Positions 1 to 12,300 of a stretch of DNA of 64,000 nt are shown piece by piece. The notes beneath the pieces are model-generated. The model saw nothing but the letters and a program-made list of their open reading frames with translations. It was not told where the DNA came from and did not search any database. The DNA comes from Lewinellaceae bacterium (GTDB lineage Bacteria; Bacteroidota; Bacteroidia; Chitinophagales; Saprospiraceae), in assembly GCA_020636215.1 (NCBI GenBank), contig JACJYG010000004.1, forward strand, positions 124,001-188,000. The letters run 5' to 3'. A program made the position numbers and the translations under genes. The first letter of the stretch is position 1, and each line of letters opens with the position of its first letter.

Positions 1-3000
1 CAGTCCCAGGCCGGCGCCTCGTTCTCCTTCCGTTCCTTTTCGGCTTTTATCCAGTTTTCGCTGCAGAATGGCAGCCGCTTGTTCCGGAGCCATGCCAATA
101 CCCGTATCTTCTACCCGCAGGTTTACCTGGCCATTGCTGCGTTGGGCGCTGAGCAGCACCACCCCGCCAGGAGGGGTGTATTTGATGCCATTAGCGATCA
201 GGTTTCGCAGAACGATCTCCAGCCCGGCCCGGCCCATTTCCACTATCACTTCCGGAGAAGGAGCCTCACAAAGGAGTTGCACGCCTTTCTTTTCGGCGAT
301 GGGCTGCAAGGCCTGCACGGCCTCTTTCATCTGTTTCCCCAATTCTAAAATTTCTTTTTGGGAGGAAAACTGCCCGGACTGGATCAGCCCCCAGTACATG
401 AGGTTTTCCAGCATAGCGTTCAGGCTGGCCGTCACTTCCTCGGCGGAATACCCCAGGGCCAGCAATGCGTCCTTCTTATTGTTCTTCAACAAATAGCTGA
501 CCCGATCGCCAATATTCCCAAAGAACATCAATGGCCCACGCAGTTCATGGCCGATGATGGAGAAGAGCTTATCCTTTGCCCGGTTGCTGGCCTCCAACTC
601 GGTTTTCTGTTTGGCAATAACGGCCAGGTTGGCCTCGATTTCAGCCGTTCGCCGAGCCACTTCTTCCTGTAGCCTTCGCTTGGTGGCTTTAAGGCTCCGG
701 ATGCGCAAGCGGAAAATGCAATAGCCAAAAGCCAGCGCCAAAAGGCAAAGGCCGGGCCAAAACCACCAATAGGCCTGTAAAGGCCGGGCAACTTCTACCG
801 GAATATTCAACTCCTTTTCCGCCCAACGGCCATCGTGCCCCATGGCTTTTATCCGCAACTGGTACTGGCCATAGGGAAGGCCACTAAAGCGGAGTTGGCT
901 TTCCCTGATGTACTGCCATTCTTCATCAAGGCCATCGAGGCGGTAAGCATAACGGTTTTCTTCCGGCGCCAGATAGTCCTGAAGCACAAAATCCAGGATG
1001 AAAAAGTCATCACTGGGGCGCAGGTGGATTCCAGGGCTTTGTAGAAAGGCTGGGGTAAGGTCTTCCATACCTCCCTCCTTACGGTTATATTGTTGAAAGC
1101 GCGTAACCTGCAGTTGAGCCCTGCTATCTTCTTCCAAAACTATGTCCTCCGGATGAAACGCCACGATGCCTCGTACACCCCCAAAGTAGAGTGTCCCATC
1201 GGTTGCCTGGTAATGCGCCAGATAATTGAACTCATTGAAGGGAAGCCCACTTTTTGTTTGAAAGACATGCATCTCCCTGCGATCCGGATGGAAAGCACAC
1301 AGGCCATCCTGGGTCGAAAGCCACAAATACCCCCGCCGACAGGGATAGACAGCATAGACGATATTGCTGGGCAAACCATCTTTAACCGTGTATTGATGGT
1401 ACTCGCCTGTTTTAGCGTTCCATTGCCACAGGCCTTCTCCCCGGCTGGCCAGCCAGAATTGCCCGGGAGCTACCTGTTGCAGGTGGTACAGGTCAATCGG
1501 CGGCAAACCCAGGGCAGGTTCAATAATGCCTTTATCCGGCTGAAGTATAAAAAGCCCTCCATCAGTTGCCAGGTAGATTCCTTCTTCCACCTCCAGGAAG
1601 GACCGGACAGATCTGTTAGTCAGGCCATATTCCCGGTTCAAGGCCTCACACATCCTAAAACTACCGTCGGCCGTATCCAGGCGCGCCAGGCCATTTAAGG
1701 TTCCAATCCAGGTCGTTCCATTCCGGCTGACAAAAGGTTGAATGCTTTCCGTAAGGGCATCATAACCCAATAATTCTTTGCTATTTATTTTGCCCTCCTG
1801 CGGAAAATACTGCCATATCTTGGGGCCATGTTCACCCATCCAGACCGTTCCATCCGGCCCATAGGCCAACCCCAGGCCTGTCAAAAATTCAGAAAGTAAC
1901 CGATAATTGCCATTGGCAGGATTGAGCACAAAAGACCCCTTGTAGGAATTCACCAACAGTTGCCCATCCGGCAACCCTATGATGCCGCGAATACTGACTT
2001 TCCCTTCCGAAAGGAAACGCTTGAAATTCAGGTCCTCCAGTTTCAATAATATTACACCATCCACTATTGGCAGCCAGGCCAGGCCAGTATGGTCAAAATA
2101 GGGGAAACTGCCTACGGACAAGCGGGCATGCTCCGGAAATTGAGCCGCCAGGTCAAAAATCAGGGCCCCGCTTTTTTCATACACCTCAAAACCATCGTTT
2201 TTTCTGCACCAGAGTTTTTGATCCGGGCTTTCGTGTATACTTCTAAAAATGCGGATATCCAGCTTTCCTTTTTCGGGTAACTGGTAATGGCCATCCATTT
2301 GAGATCCTGCATGTTTTAGAAGTACATTCGGGAAGCTCGATTTGGAGGCCAAACGATTCCGTATAGCAAGCGCTCCATTTGAGAGGAGGTTCATAAAGGC
2401 TCCAGCGAAAGGTAATGTATCCGATTCCACCTTCTGTCCATCCGCTTGCATTCGATGTAAATAACGGCCGCTCAGCACCCAGAATCCGCCTTCTTCGGCG
2501 GGTAAAGCCATGTAAATGGGAAATGCGCCGTGATTATCCAATTGAAGTTCGAAATGCCCTTTAAAGTAGCGGAATACCTGGCCCCGGCCCGTGCTGATCA
2601 ATAACCCCTTTTCTTTGTCCTGACAAATACCATGGATGTCTGATTCCCGCACCGGCGCTTCCTGCCCGAAATATTCGGAAAACGGCAAGCCCTTTTTTTT
2701 CAAAGGGTCAAAAATAAAAATTCGAGGGTCTTTGAAACGAATATATCCCTTGTCGAAAAATACAGAGGTTTTCCCCACCCATAACAATCCTTCCGTGTCC
2801 TCCAGTAACAGGTCATTCTGATTAGATGGCAGGCTATGGCGCTTGGCCGTAAAATGCTCAAAGTTTTCCCCGTCGTAACAGTCCAGCCCCTGGTCGGTAG
2901 AGATCCATATCCGCCCATCTTTTGCCTGCAGAAGTCCGAGGACGTTGTTGCTGGCCATGCCTTCTTCGGAGGTTATCAATCGTGCCTGCACGACAATCGA

Positions 3001-3081
3001 CTGCCCACTTGCGTTATTGGAACCAAGGGCCAATACACCTACTATCAAACACGCCCATATCGTTCTTCTTCCAAAAACCAT
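1..3081 (-). CDS. Sensor histidine kinase with Reg_prop beta-propeller and Y_Y_Y domain, 3' end cut by window
   Basis: The frame is open from an ATG at 3081 to the window edge (1,027 codons, no stop), so the C-terminal end is missing. Residues 1-26 look like a signal peptide, followed by the start of a periplasmic propeller with typical Reg_prop blades (EGMASNNVLGLLQAKDGRIW, then WISTDQGLDCYDG). A Y_Y_Y domain lies near 700-765 (ENRYAYRLDGLDEEW), a transmembrane helix near 772-793, then a coiled coil. The HisKA H-box is FSIIGHELRGPL with phospho-acceptor His845. The HATPase N-box RNLIANGIKYTPPGG is near 957-971 and the G1 motif (GAGLGL) ends at the edge. Family knowledge: such proteins sense periplasmic ligands, often oligosaccharides, and signal by phosphotransfer. 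Whether a receiver or AraC domain follows cannot be seen. It is the last gene visible on this strand, downstream of the giant surface protein and probably transcribed separately. Confidence 0.9.
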   Translation of the reverse strand, partial: MVFGRRTIWACLIVGVLALGSNNASGQSIVVQARLITSEEGMASNNVLGLLQAKDGRIWISTDQGLDCYDGENFEHFTAKRHSLPSNQNDLLLEDTEGLLWVGKTSVFFDKGYIRFKDPRIFIFDPLKKKGLPFSEYFGQEAPVRESDIHGICQDKEKGLLISTGRGQVFRYFKGHFELQLDNHGAFPIYMALPAEEGGFWVLSGRYLHRMQADGQKVESDTLPFAGAFMNLLSNGALAIRNRLASKSSFPNVLLKHAGSQMDGHYQLPEKGKLDIRIFRSIHESPDQKLWCRKNDGFEVYEKSGALIFDLAAQFPEHARLSVGSFPYFDHTGLAWLPIVDGVILLKLEDLNFKRFLSEGKVSIRGIIGLPDGQLLVNSYKGSFVLNPANGNYRLLSEFLTGLGLAYGPDGTVWMGEHGPKIWQYFPQEGKINSKELLGYDALTESIQPFVSRNGTTWIGTLNGLARLDTADGSFRMCEALNREYGLTNRSVRSFLEVEEGIYLATDGGLFILQPDKGIIEPALGLPPIDLYHLQQVAPGQFWLASRGEGLWQWNAKTGEYHQYTVKDGLPSNIVYAVYPCRRGYLWLSTQDGLCAFHPDRREMHVFQTKSGLPFNEFNYLAHYQATDGTLYFGGVRGIVAFHPEDIVLEEDSRAQLQVTRFQQYNRKEGGMEDLTPAFLQSPGIHLRPSDDFFILDFVLQDYLAPEENRYAYRLDGLDEEWQYIRESQLRFSGLPYGQYQLRIKAMGHDGRWAEKELNIPVEVARPLQAYWWFWPGLCLLALAFGYCIFRLRIRSLKATKRRLQEEVARRTAEIEANLAVIAKQKTELEASNRAKDKLFSIIGHELRGPLMFFGNIGDRVSYLLKNNKKDALLALGYSAEEVTASLNAMLENLMYWGLIQSGQFSSQKEILELGKQMKEAVQALQPIAEKKGVQLLCEAPSPEVIVEMGRAGLEIVLRNLIANGIKYTPPGGVVLLSAQRSNGQVNLRVEDTGIGMAPEQAAAILQRKLDKSRKGTEGERGAGLGL

Positions 3082-3230
3082 TTTGTGTTGGGATCTCCGA
3101 AAATTGATGTTTTCGCAAATTTACAATTTATATCGTGGCAAAGTTTAACTGATTGTCCGGTAATGAATTGCTTTCATTTCCAGACATCAACCAACTAAAA
3201 AACAACAATTTGATAATATAGCCAAAAATA

Positions 3231-3261
3231 ATGCCGGGCAGGCCCTGCGGCCCCCCGGCAT
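3231..3261 (-). terminator. Rho-independent terminator of the giant surface protein gene
   Basis: Read on the minus strand, an 8-bp perfect stem (ATGCCGGG paired with CCCGGCAT, 15-nt G/C-rich loop) is followed directly by TATTTTTGG. It lies 100 bp after the stop codon at 3361. Confidence 0.6.
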
Positions 3262-3283
3262 ATCGGTCATCACTAGTTTATAG

Positions 3284-3324
3284 GACAGCGCCAAATGTCA
3301 CACCAGTTGGGATCAGGCGCTGTC
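3284..3324. repeat. 9-bp perfect inverted repeat after the giant gene
   Basis: GACAGCGCC at 3284-3292 pairs with GGCGCTGTC at 3316-3324 around a 23-nt loop. There is no T-run on the minus side. It may fold in the 3' untranslated region ahead of the terminator at 3231-3261. Confidence 0.4.
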
Positions 3325-3360
3325 TTTATTGGTGTTATGGATTGGAATCTATTGCCATTT

Positions 3361-6300
3361 TTACTCTGTAAGGATCATCTTCTTCGTTGCGGTGTCCTGA
3401 CCCGACTTCACCGAGTAGCTGAGTACGCCGGTGGGTAGGGTTCCTCGTTTCAGTTTCAGTTCATTGTACCCTTTCACTCCATCCAGGCGGACCAGTTTAA
3501 GCGTCCTGCCACTTACATCCGCTATCGTCACCGTCACTTGATCAGCCTGAGTCAGGTTGAAGCTGATTATGGTTTCCTCGCGGAATGGGTTGGGCCGGTT
3601 CTGGTAGAGTTCGAATTTATCGGCGGCAACAGTGCTTTCGCTAAATTCAATCGCTACGTCCATGTATTCGCCATCGGTATTGTAAGCCTCGGCTTTCGTG
3701 ATGCGGGAGCTAATGCCCAGCAACTCACTCAGGCGTGCATCTTCCCTGGCCCGGAATACCAGACTGAACATTTCCGAATTCGGAAGTGGGAAATGGGAAG
3801 TTTTACCCGAACGCGAGTGGGCGGGGGGAATACCGTTCCAGCTGGTGGTGATCAGGCCTTCCTCCAGATAGCGCAGGCCAAAGTTATCAACCTTCGCCAC
3901 TCCTTCGATGATGTCCACCAATTCCAAAGCTTCGTTGTCGAATGTCAGCGTGGCCTGGTAACCACTCGTGATATCAATGTCAGGCGCCGTGAATACTACC
4001 GTGTATTCATTGCCGGCCTTCACTTCCTCATTCTGTACGTTGAATGCCAGGGTAGCCACTCGATTGCGTTCCTCCACTGCCTGCAGGCTGTTGGTAATTG
4101 CATCCAGGGTCACGTCTCCAACTTTCACCGCTATAAAATCGGCATCGTTCAGTCCGGCAGTCGGCAAGTTGTTGATACTAATGACTTCAGGGAAGTCTTC
4201 AAGCCATGGATTAGCAGGTTCAGGGAACACATAGCTTCGGGCAACAAAGCGCCAACTATTATTGTTGCCAAACTCCGTATCGACCGATAAGATCAGCTTG
4301 CGCAGCAAGATCATATCCAGCGTCGTCACCGTATGCGAGTTGTTAACGTCCGCAGCGATGATCTTGTACGGGCTGTTCAGCGGCGCCACACCCAGGATGT
4401 GCTTGCTGATGACCACCAGGTCATAGGTCGATACTCCGTTAAGATAGTCGCCGTTGCGCATGGGTGTCACCGTGTAGTCATAACCTTCCTGCAGGCCGGA
4501 AAATCCATACCAGCCATTGGCGCCAGTCATCATCACATCGAAGCCCTCGCCACTAAGCGTCACTTCTACATCCTCCACCATACTGTTTGCCTCGGTTGCA
4601 ATACTACCGGCTGCCAGTAAGAGGGTATCGCTTCCGCAAACTCCGAAGTTATCCTGTACCTCGATGTAGGTTTCACAGAAGTCGCTGTTGCCAGCGGCAT
4701 CCCAGGCCCAAATCTCAACTACCAGGTTGCCCGTATCGGCGCAGGTCAGCACTATGGCTGTAGAGTCCACGTTGGCGGAGTCGCCAATCCGGTTGATGGA
4801 GTAGGTAACCGGCCCGGAACAATCTTCCATTGGGCTGACGATGAAGTCACTTGCCCAAAGCGTCATACGGCCATCGTCGAATATGCCATCACCATCGATA
4901 TCGAACGGCATCAGCTCGGTGGCCAGGCCGTTGATACACACCGGCGCCGGAGCCTTGCAGTCCTTCACTTCGAACGGAATGTCAACACTCGTAGCATTGC
5001 CGCATCCATCCTGCACCTGTACTTCGAAGCGGTGGCTACCGATCGGGAAGTTGCCCGAGATGGTGTAATCCGGGAAGCTTCCACTCAGAGCCTCAGCAGT
5101 GATCTCGCCATCCAGGTTGCCGTCGTTATTGGCATCCAGGAATACCTTGACCGTCAGGTCGTTCGGCGTACAATTTTCATCGATACTGAACGGATATTCC
5201 ACCAGGCCTGTACAGTTTGTATTATCGAAACTGCAGAAGGCGTCCTGTACTTCAAATATCACTACGGGATCAATGTCGTCGTACACTTTGATGATCTGTA
5301 AGTACTCAAAGTAACCACCGTCGTTGTCAACCTTGCGCCAGAAGTCGTCGATACCCCAACATACGTTCTGGAAGGCAAGAGGCACGTTGTTCGGTTCCTT
5401 CTCATCATTATCCCGGTCGATGTAAGTATAACCGTTCGGGCGGTGCAGCACCCATACTGCTTCATCGCCAGGCTGGTTGTCGCAATCTTCGTCGCGGCCG
5501 ATGACAAATGGATCGCTTTCGCCGTCATACTGGCACCAGTTGATCACTCTCCAGGTACGGAAGATCTTGTAGCATTCATCGCCTGAGGCGCTGAAGAATT
5601 CATCCGTATGGCTAATAGCCAGTAGGTCGCAACCAATTTCCTGTACGCTAACACTATCCGGCTCGGCCTGGCCACACACTGCTGAAGCGTCGGCCGGGAA
5701 TTTGATCTCGTAGTTGTGCACTTCTTCGATCGTCACTACCTGCTGACAGAAATTGTTGCTCTGATTGCCATGGATGTCCGTCGCACGGAAGCGCCGGGTG
5801 ATAGAGCCAAAGCCACATTCCAGGTTAAGTACAGGCGTCAGTTCTTCGATAGTAGCCCCGCAATTGTCGGTGGCTGTAGCTTCTCCGAAGAGCGCCACCA
5901 ACTGGCTGATACTATCCGGTTCGAATCCATAAGGAAGCGAATCGCAACCGATCGACACATCATGCGGAGCGGAGCAGTAGGGCCGAACTTTCTCTTCCGG
6001 AACCACTGTCAGCCAGCAAATATTCTCGTTGCCGTCAAAGTCCGTCACACGCATCTCTATGGTGATGGTATCCGCTGCGTCGCAACAGAAGAAATCCACA
6101 AAATCAGCCCATTCAGACCAGCCGTCACCACAGGTAAAGCTCTCTGCATCAAACTTGTTACGGCGCACCTCAATACTGGCGATGCCACAGTTGTCGGTCG
6201 AGCCTTCGTCAATATCCTCAGCGTAAATGCGGGCATAATTTTCACCACCAATCGAAATGTGCAGGTCATCATTGCAGACAGCTGAGGGCTCGATCTGGTC

Positions 6301-9300
6301 TTTGACTACAAAGGGTACGTAGTGGACCACTTTGTTACCGCAGTCATCCGTTACCGTGTAGCGGAACAGGTTCTCACCCGCCGGGATACTGCTGATTATG
6401 CGGCTAGTCGCATCAAAGGGTATGGTAGCCAAAATCACTGTATCTACTTGTTGTCCGGTAAGCTGGCCATATTGATCGTACACGTCCACCAATACGGTGT
6501 CCAGCACTTCAGTCAATACTTCCCAGCTTGAGCAATTGTCGCTCACCTCTGGTAAGGGCGCCTCAAAAGCAGCTTCGCAGGAGAACGGCCCGGTAGAGTA
6601 AGTGATCACATCCGGTTCGCCATCCCAGTCGTAATCTTCGGTAGGCCCGGTAACAGTAGGCGGCGTAAAGTCGCCCACCTTGATCAACTGGTTGTATTGC
6701 AACGGAGCCCCGCCGGCGCACCAGTCTACCAATACCCAGTGGCGTATGAACTTGTAGGTGCCTTCGCAGACATTGATCCGCGGCTGGTCTTCATAGGTAG
6801 CTCCTATGTTACAGAAGTCATCGCTTAGCGGGTAAATACCGAAGGCGGTGCGAATTACCGGGTACCCTGTCACTTCCGGCGAGGGGTTGCCGTTCGACAG
6901 CGTTGTGAAGCTTTCGTCACATTCCAGCACAGCCGTGAAGGGCGGCAGGTTGACATCCGCCAGCGTTGCCTTGCGCACTCGTATCTCCTGTACACACTGG
7001 TCAATATTTCCGGAGCCGTCCGTAGCTGTGAACGTCCGCAGAACCACCGTTTCGTCACAATCCCCGGCCGGGCCGAAGATGGCGTCGGAGAAGTCAATGT
7101 CCACATCATTCGTACAGTTGTCCGTCGCTGTTGCCGCGCCTGTATAGGCCAGGCTTGCCGGGTTATTCAGTATCTGGTCGAGGTCTGAACAGATCAATTC
7201 GTTCGTCAGCGTTATGCTTGTCGTTGGCAAGCCGTTGAACGTAATCGTCGTATCTACCGACCAATCCACCTGGTTCGTAACATAAGTCGTATCCCAGCTC
7301 CCGATCCAGCCTCCACCACTGGCGCTAAACACATTCCAGGTGTAATCACCCGTCTGGTTGGCTTCCCAACTAGAGGTGAATAGATAGTATACCTGGCCAG
7401 CTTCCAGCGGCAGTGTCATGCTAAATAGCGGGTCTAAGCTTACACCACCGGCGCCATTGACCACATCATCCTGTTGTGCGATCATGTTCTGGCAAGGCTG
7501 AGCCTCGTTAAAACTGCCGGCAAAGACCGCTGCAGAACCATCCCCCCAGCTCGAAATCATCTGGAAGGTGTAGTAATCGTCCACATTCACCTGGAACGGG
7601 ATCAGGTCGTAGTAGTGGCCACCTGCCTGTGGCACCGCCGTTTCGATGAAGCAGGAGTGATCCGCCAGGTTGATCGACTCATCAGCCGGCATCAGCTCGC
7701 CACTTATCTGGTGTACCTCCTGAGTAACCGTAGCTTCATCCGTATTCTCCGGGCAGTCAATCACCGGCGCTTTCTTGTCCTCCACCTTAATGGTGCCCCA
7801 ACAGTGGTTGTCACACATCGGGTCGACCACTTTAACGAAGAGCGTCTGGCCGATGTGGTTCGAGTTGACCACGTTGCCGATGTCATTGCCCTCCAGGTTG
7901 ATGATATGCACCTCCAGGTCTGTGTAACACGGCAGGTCGCCTTCCAGGATGTTGTCTACCGAAACCTCGCCCTCGCAGCTTTCGCCCAGGCTGATGTTTA
8001 CATTGGCGTTGCACACCAGGTTCTCGATCGACACAACTTCCAGCGTCAGGATAGCAGACTTCGATACGCAGTTATTCACACCTGGTATCGTGTAGCGGAA
8101 GTGATAGAAACCAGCTTCCAGCCCCGTTACCGTTACCATCGTCGGGGTGCTTAAATCCAGGCCGCTGTTGTCTACATCGGTCCAGAAACCGCCTGGCCAT
8201 GGGTTGCCTCCCAGCGAACCGAAGAAGTCCACTACCACCTGCGCCGCAGCGCAACCAAGGCAGACAGATATCTCCGCGTCTTCGCCCGGTGACTTATAGC
8301 AGGCCACATCGACGAATGCCGGGTCGTGGTCGTCTTCGTCACCGCCAAGCATTCCGTTGCCCGTCGTCTCGTTGTCATTTACGTAAATATCGTTATCGGG
8401 ATCATCATCCGGCGTAGAATCAATATCGGCTTCCAGGTTGCCTTCGTCATCTGTAGCGCTACTGATCTCGGCAAAGTTCAGCAAGTCCTGACCTTGTTCT
8501 ACTCCCGGGTCCACGATCAAGCGGATTTCGGCGATGTAGGAGAAGCCAGGCTGCAGGCCGCCGGCAGGCAACTCGCCTTCCGCAACGCTAACAGTAGTTT
8601 GCGGATACCCACTGGCATTCACCATCCAGGCAGGGTTCAAGGCGGCGTCGAACAGGAAGCCACTGGGCACGTAGTCTACTACCGAGATGTTATCCGCAGC
8701 CACCTGGCCCTGGTTGAACACCTCTATTTCAAAAGTAATGGTGTCACTCGGGTAAACGATCTGGTTCTGGCCCTCTTTCAGGCGCTTGGTTAGAGCAAGG
8801 TCGAACACTTCTGTCGTCACCAGGGCGCCATCGTGGTCGTCCTCGTCTTCGCCATCGTTGCCGTTACCGCTCACCTCGTTGTCCTGAAGATAGGTATCGT
8901 TATTCGGGTTGTTATCCGGATCAGAGTCAATGTCCACCTGTGGTGCGCCATTTTCATCTGTGGCCGTTACAATCTCGGCAAAGTTCAGTAGGCCAACACC
9001 CGGGTTAATCGGGTTATCAACAATCAGGTTGATATCTACAGTAACCGATGCGCCTGGAGACAGGCCGCCTGTCGGCAGTTCACCGCCGGCTACACTCAGA
9101 GCCGTAACAGCACCGTAGCTGGTGGTGTTCCAATCCGGGTTCAGGGCCGCATCAAAGTTCAGGCCATCCGGAATGTAATCCGCTACTAAGATATTATCGG
9201 CAGCGATCATACCCTGGTTGATCACTTCAATGGTAAACAATACCGTGTCGCCCGGTTCCACATAGGGTTGCTGTCCGTCACCCAGCAGTTTGACCAATGC

Positions 9301-12300
9301 GAGGTCAAAGGCTTCGGTCACCACCACCGCAGGGTCGTGATCGTCTTCATCCCCGCCGGCCAGGCCATTGCCGTCGATGTCGTTGTCATCCAGATAGTTG
9401 TCGTTACCCGGGTTATTGTCCGGGCTGGAATCGACATCCTCCACCGGATCGCCATTCTCATCCGTAGCCGAAGTGATCTCAGCAAAGTTAACCAGCGAGG
9501 TACCCTGTGGCAGTGGTGAAGCCACTACCAGTTGCAGGTTAACGCTTACCGTATTGTCCGGAGCCAGGCCACCGGAAGGCAGCAGGCCATTGGCAGCGCT
9601 AAGCGTTCTAACCGCTTTGCCGGATACAAACGTCCATCCCAGGTTGAGCGGGCCGTCGAAGAACATACCGGATGGGATGTAATCCGTCACCACGATGTTA
9701 TCTGCCGCGATCATGCCCTGGTTGACGACGTTGATCGTGTAGCTCACCGTATCACCAGGTTCCACAATCATGGATTGGCCATCACTCAGTACTTTATAGA
9801 GCGCAAGGTCGAAAGCCTCTGTGACTACTTCCGCATAGTCATGGTCGTCTTCATCGCCACCGGCCAGGCCGTTGCCATCGATATCGTTATCCTGAAGGAC
9901 GGTATCGTTATTGCCGTCGCTATCCGGAGCAGAGTCAATGTCCTGCTGGGCATCGCCATTGCTATCAGTAGCACTGGTAATCTCCGCAAAGTTCACGAGG
10001 CTGACGCCAGCTGCCAGGGGAGGATCAATAGTAAGCGCAATTTCTACGGCGATGGTAGCACCACTCACCAGTCCACCACTTGGCAGGCTGCCATTGGCTA
10101 CGCTCAAAGTACGCTGGTACTTTCCAAGAGAAACTACCCAACCGGGGTTCAGCGTACCGTCGAAGCTCATGCCTGTGGGCACATAGTCCGTAACCTTGAT
10201 GTTGTCGGCTGCAATCGTCCCCTGGTTCACAACATTGATCGTGAAGTATACCGTATCGCCAGGCTCTACTACCATTGGCTGGCCCGGGCTAAGCACCTTG
10301 TACAGCGCAAGGTCGAACGCCTGCGTGGTGATGTCTGCATAATCGTGGTCGTCCTCGTCTTCGCCCTGGTTACCATTGCCGCTCACGTCGTTGTCGTTGT
10401 TCACAACGTCGTTGTCGTCAATGTCGTCCGGCGTAGAGTCTACGTCCTGCTGCGCATCGCCATTCTCATCTGTTGCAGCTGTTACCTCCGCAAAGTTCCG
10501 TACGCTCGTGCCCGCCGGCAGCGGGCTGCCTAGTGTCAGGTACAGGCTCACCTCTACCTCTTCGCCGGGCTGCAGGCCACCAGCCGGTAAATTGCCATTG
10601 GCTACGCTTAGCGTCCGCTGGATCGTGCCAGCGACCACCTCGCTCCAGCCTGCGTTGCCCGCAATGCCGTTCTCGAAGCTCATCGCCGCCGGAACATAGT
10701 CCGAGACTACGATGTTGTCTGCTGCGATCATGCCCTGGTTGATTACCCGGATGCGGTAGTGCACCGTATCGCCTGGTTCTACCGAAGCGCTCTGATCGTT
10801 GGCAAGGATCTTGATCAGCGCAAGGTCGAATACTTCCACCGTCACCGTCGCCGGGTCGTGGTCGTCTTCGTCTTCGCCATCGTTGCCATTGCCGTCTATG
10901 AAGTTGTCTTGTGTATATACATCGTTGCCGTCGTTGTCATCCGGAGTGGAGTCAACATCCTGTTGCGCATCTCCATTCTCGTCCGTTGCTCCGGCTATCT
11001 CCGCGAAGTTCACCAGGCTCGTGCCGGCTGCCAGCGGGGCGTCGACTACCAGGTAGATGTCCACCGTCGTAGAGGCGCCGGGCTGCAGGCCACCTGCAAT
11101 GCTCAGAACCGTGGCAGGGTCGCTGTTCCCGTTCAGGGACCAGCCCCCGTTCAGCGTAGCATCGAAGCTCATGCCCGCAGGCACGTAGTCCACTACTTCG
11201 ATGTTGTCCGCAGCGATATCGCCCTGGTTCACTACCGTGATGGTGAAGAGCACCGTGTCGCCCGGCTCTACCGTGGCCGACTGGCCTGCACCAAGCTCTT
11301 TGTACAGCGCAAGGTCGAACGCTTCTACGGTTACAAATGCCGGGTCGTGGTCGTCTTCATCACCACCAGCCAGGCCGTTGCCATCGATGTAGTTGTCCTC
11401 CAGGTAGAGGTCGTTATCATCGGTATCGTCCGGCGTGGAGTCGACATCCTGTTGCGGGCCGCCGTTTTCGTCGGTAGCGGCAGTGATTTCTGCGAAATTC
11501 ACTAATTCCGTTCCAGCCGGCAGCGGGGCATCGATCACGAGTGCGATGTCAACCGATTGTGATTTACCAGGCAACAGCCCACTGGCCAGCACCATGGTAA
11601 ATTCGGGCTGCCCGTTTCCGTTCAGCGCCCAACCCGGGTTCAGGCTCGGGTCGAAGGACATACCTGCGGGCAGGTAATCGGTAACAGTGATGTTGTTGGC
11701 GATGATTGCGCCCTGGTTGACAACGGTAATGGTAAAGACCACCGTATCGCCAGGTTCTACCGTAGCATCTTCCCCGTTGCCCAGCACTTTATAAAGCGCC
11801 AGGTCGAAGGGCAGGATTTCAATCACTTCCACATCATGGTCGTCTTCGTCCTCGCCATCGTTGCCGTCGCCACTCACCTCGTTATCCTGCAGGTAGTTGT
11901 CATCGTCCGGGTCGTCATTCGGCGTGGAATCCACATCTTGTTGCGGGCCGCCGAACTCATCCGTAGCGGCAGTGATTTCCGCCACGTTTTGGATGGAGGT
12001 GCCCGCCGGAATGGGTGAATCCAAGGTCAGGAACAGGGATACGTCTACCGAGTCCGAAGGCGCCAGCCCACCTGTGGGCAAGTCGCCGGCAGCAACGCTA
12101 ATGGTGCGCTGCACCAGGGCTCCGCTGATGGCCCAACCGGCGTTTCCGCCGATCGTACCGTCGAAGTTCAGGCCCGAGGGCAGGTAATCCGTTACCAGGA
12201 TGTTGTCAGCGGCAATCATGCCCTGGTTGATCACGCGGATCGTAAAGGCCACTGTGTCGCCGGGTTGCACCAGGCTTGGCTGCCCGTCGCCCAACAGTTT

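Noticed and set aside
528..791. An 87-codon minus-strand frame inside the first kinase
   Set aside because: It is out of frame with the kinase, which is continuous through this stretch with the H-box and coiled coil.
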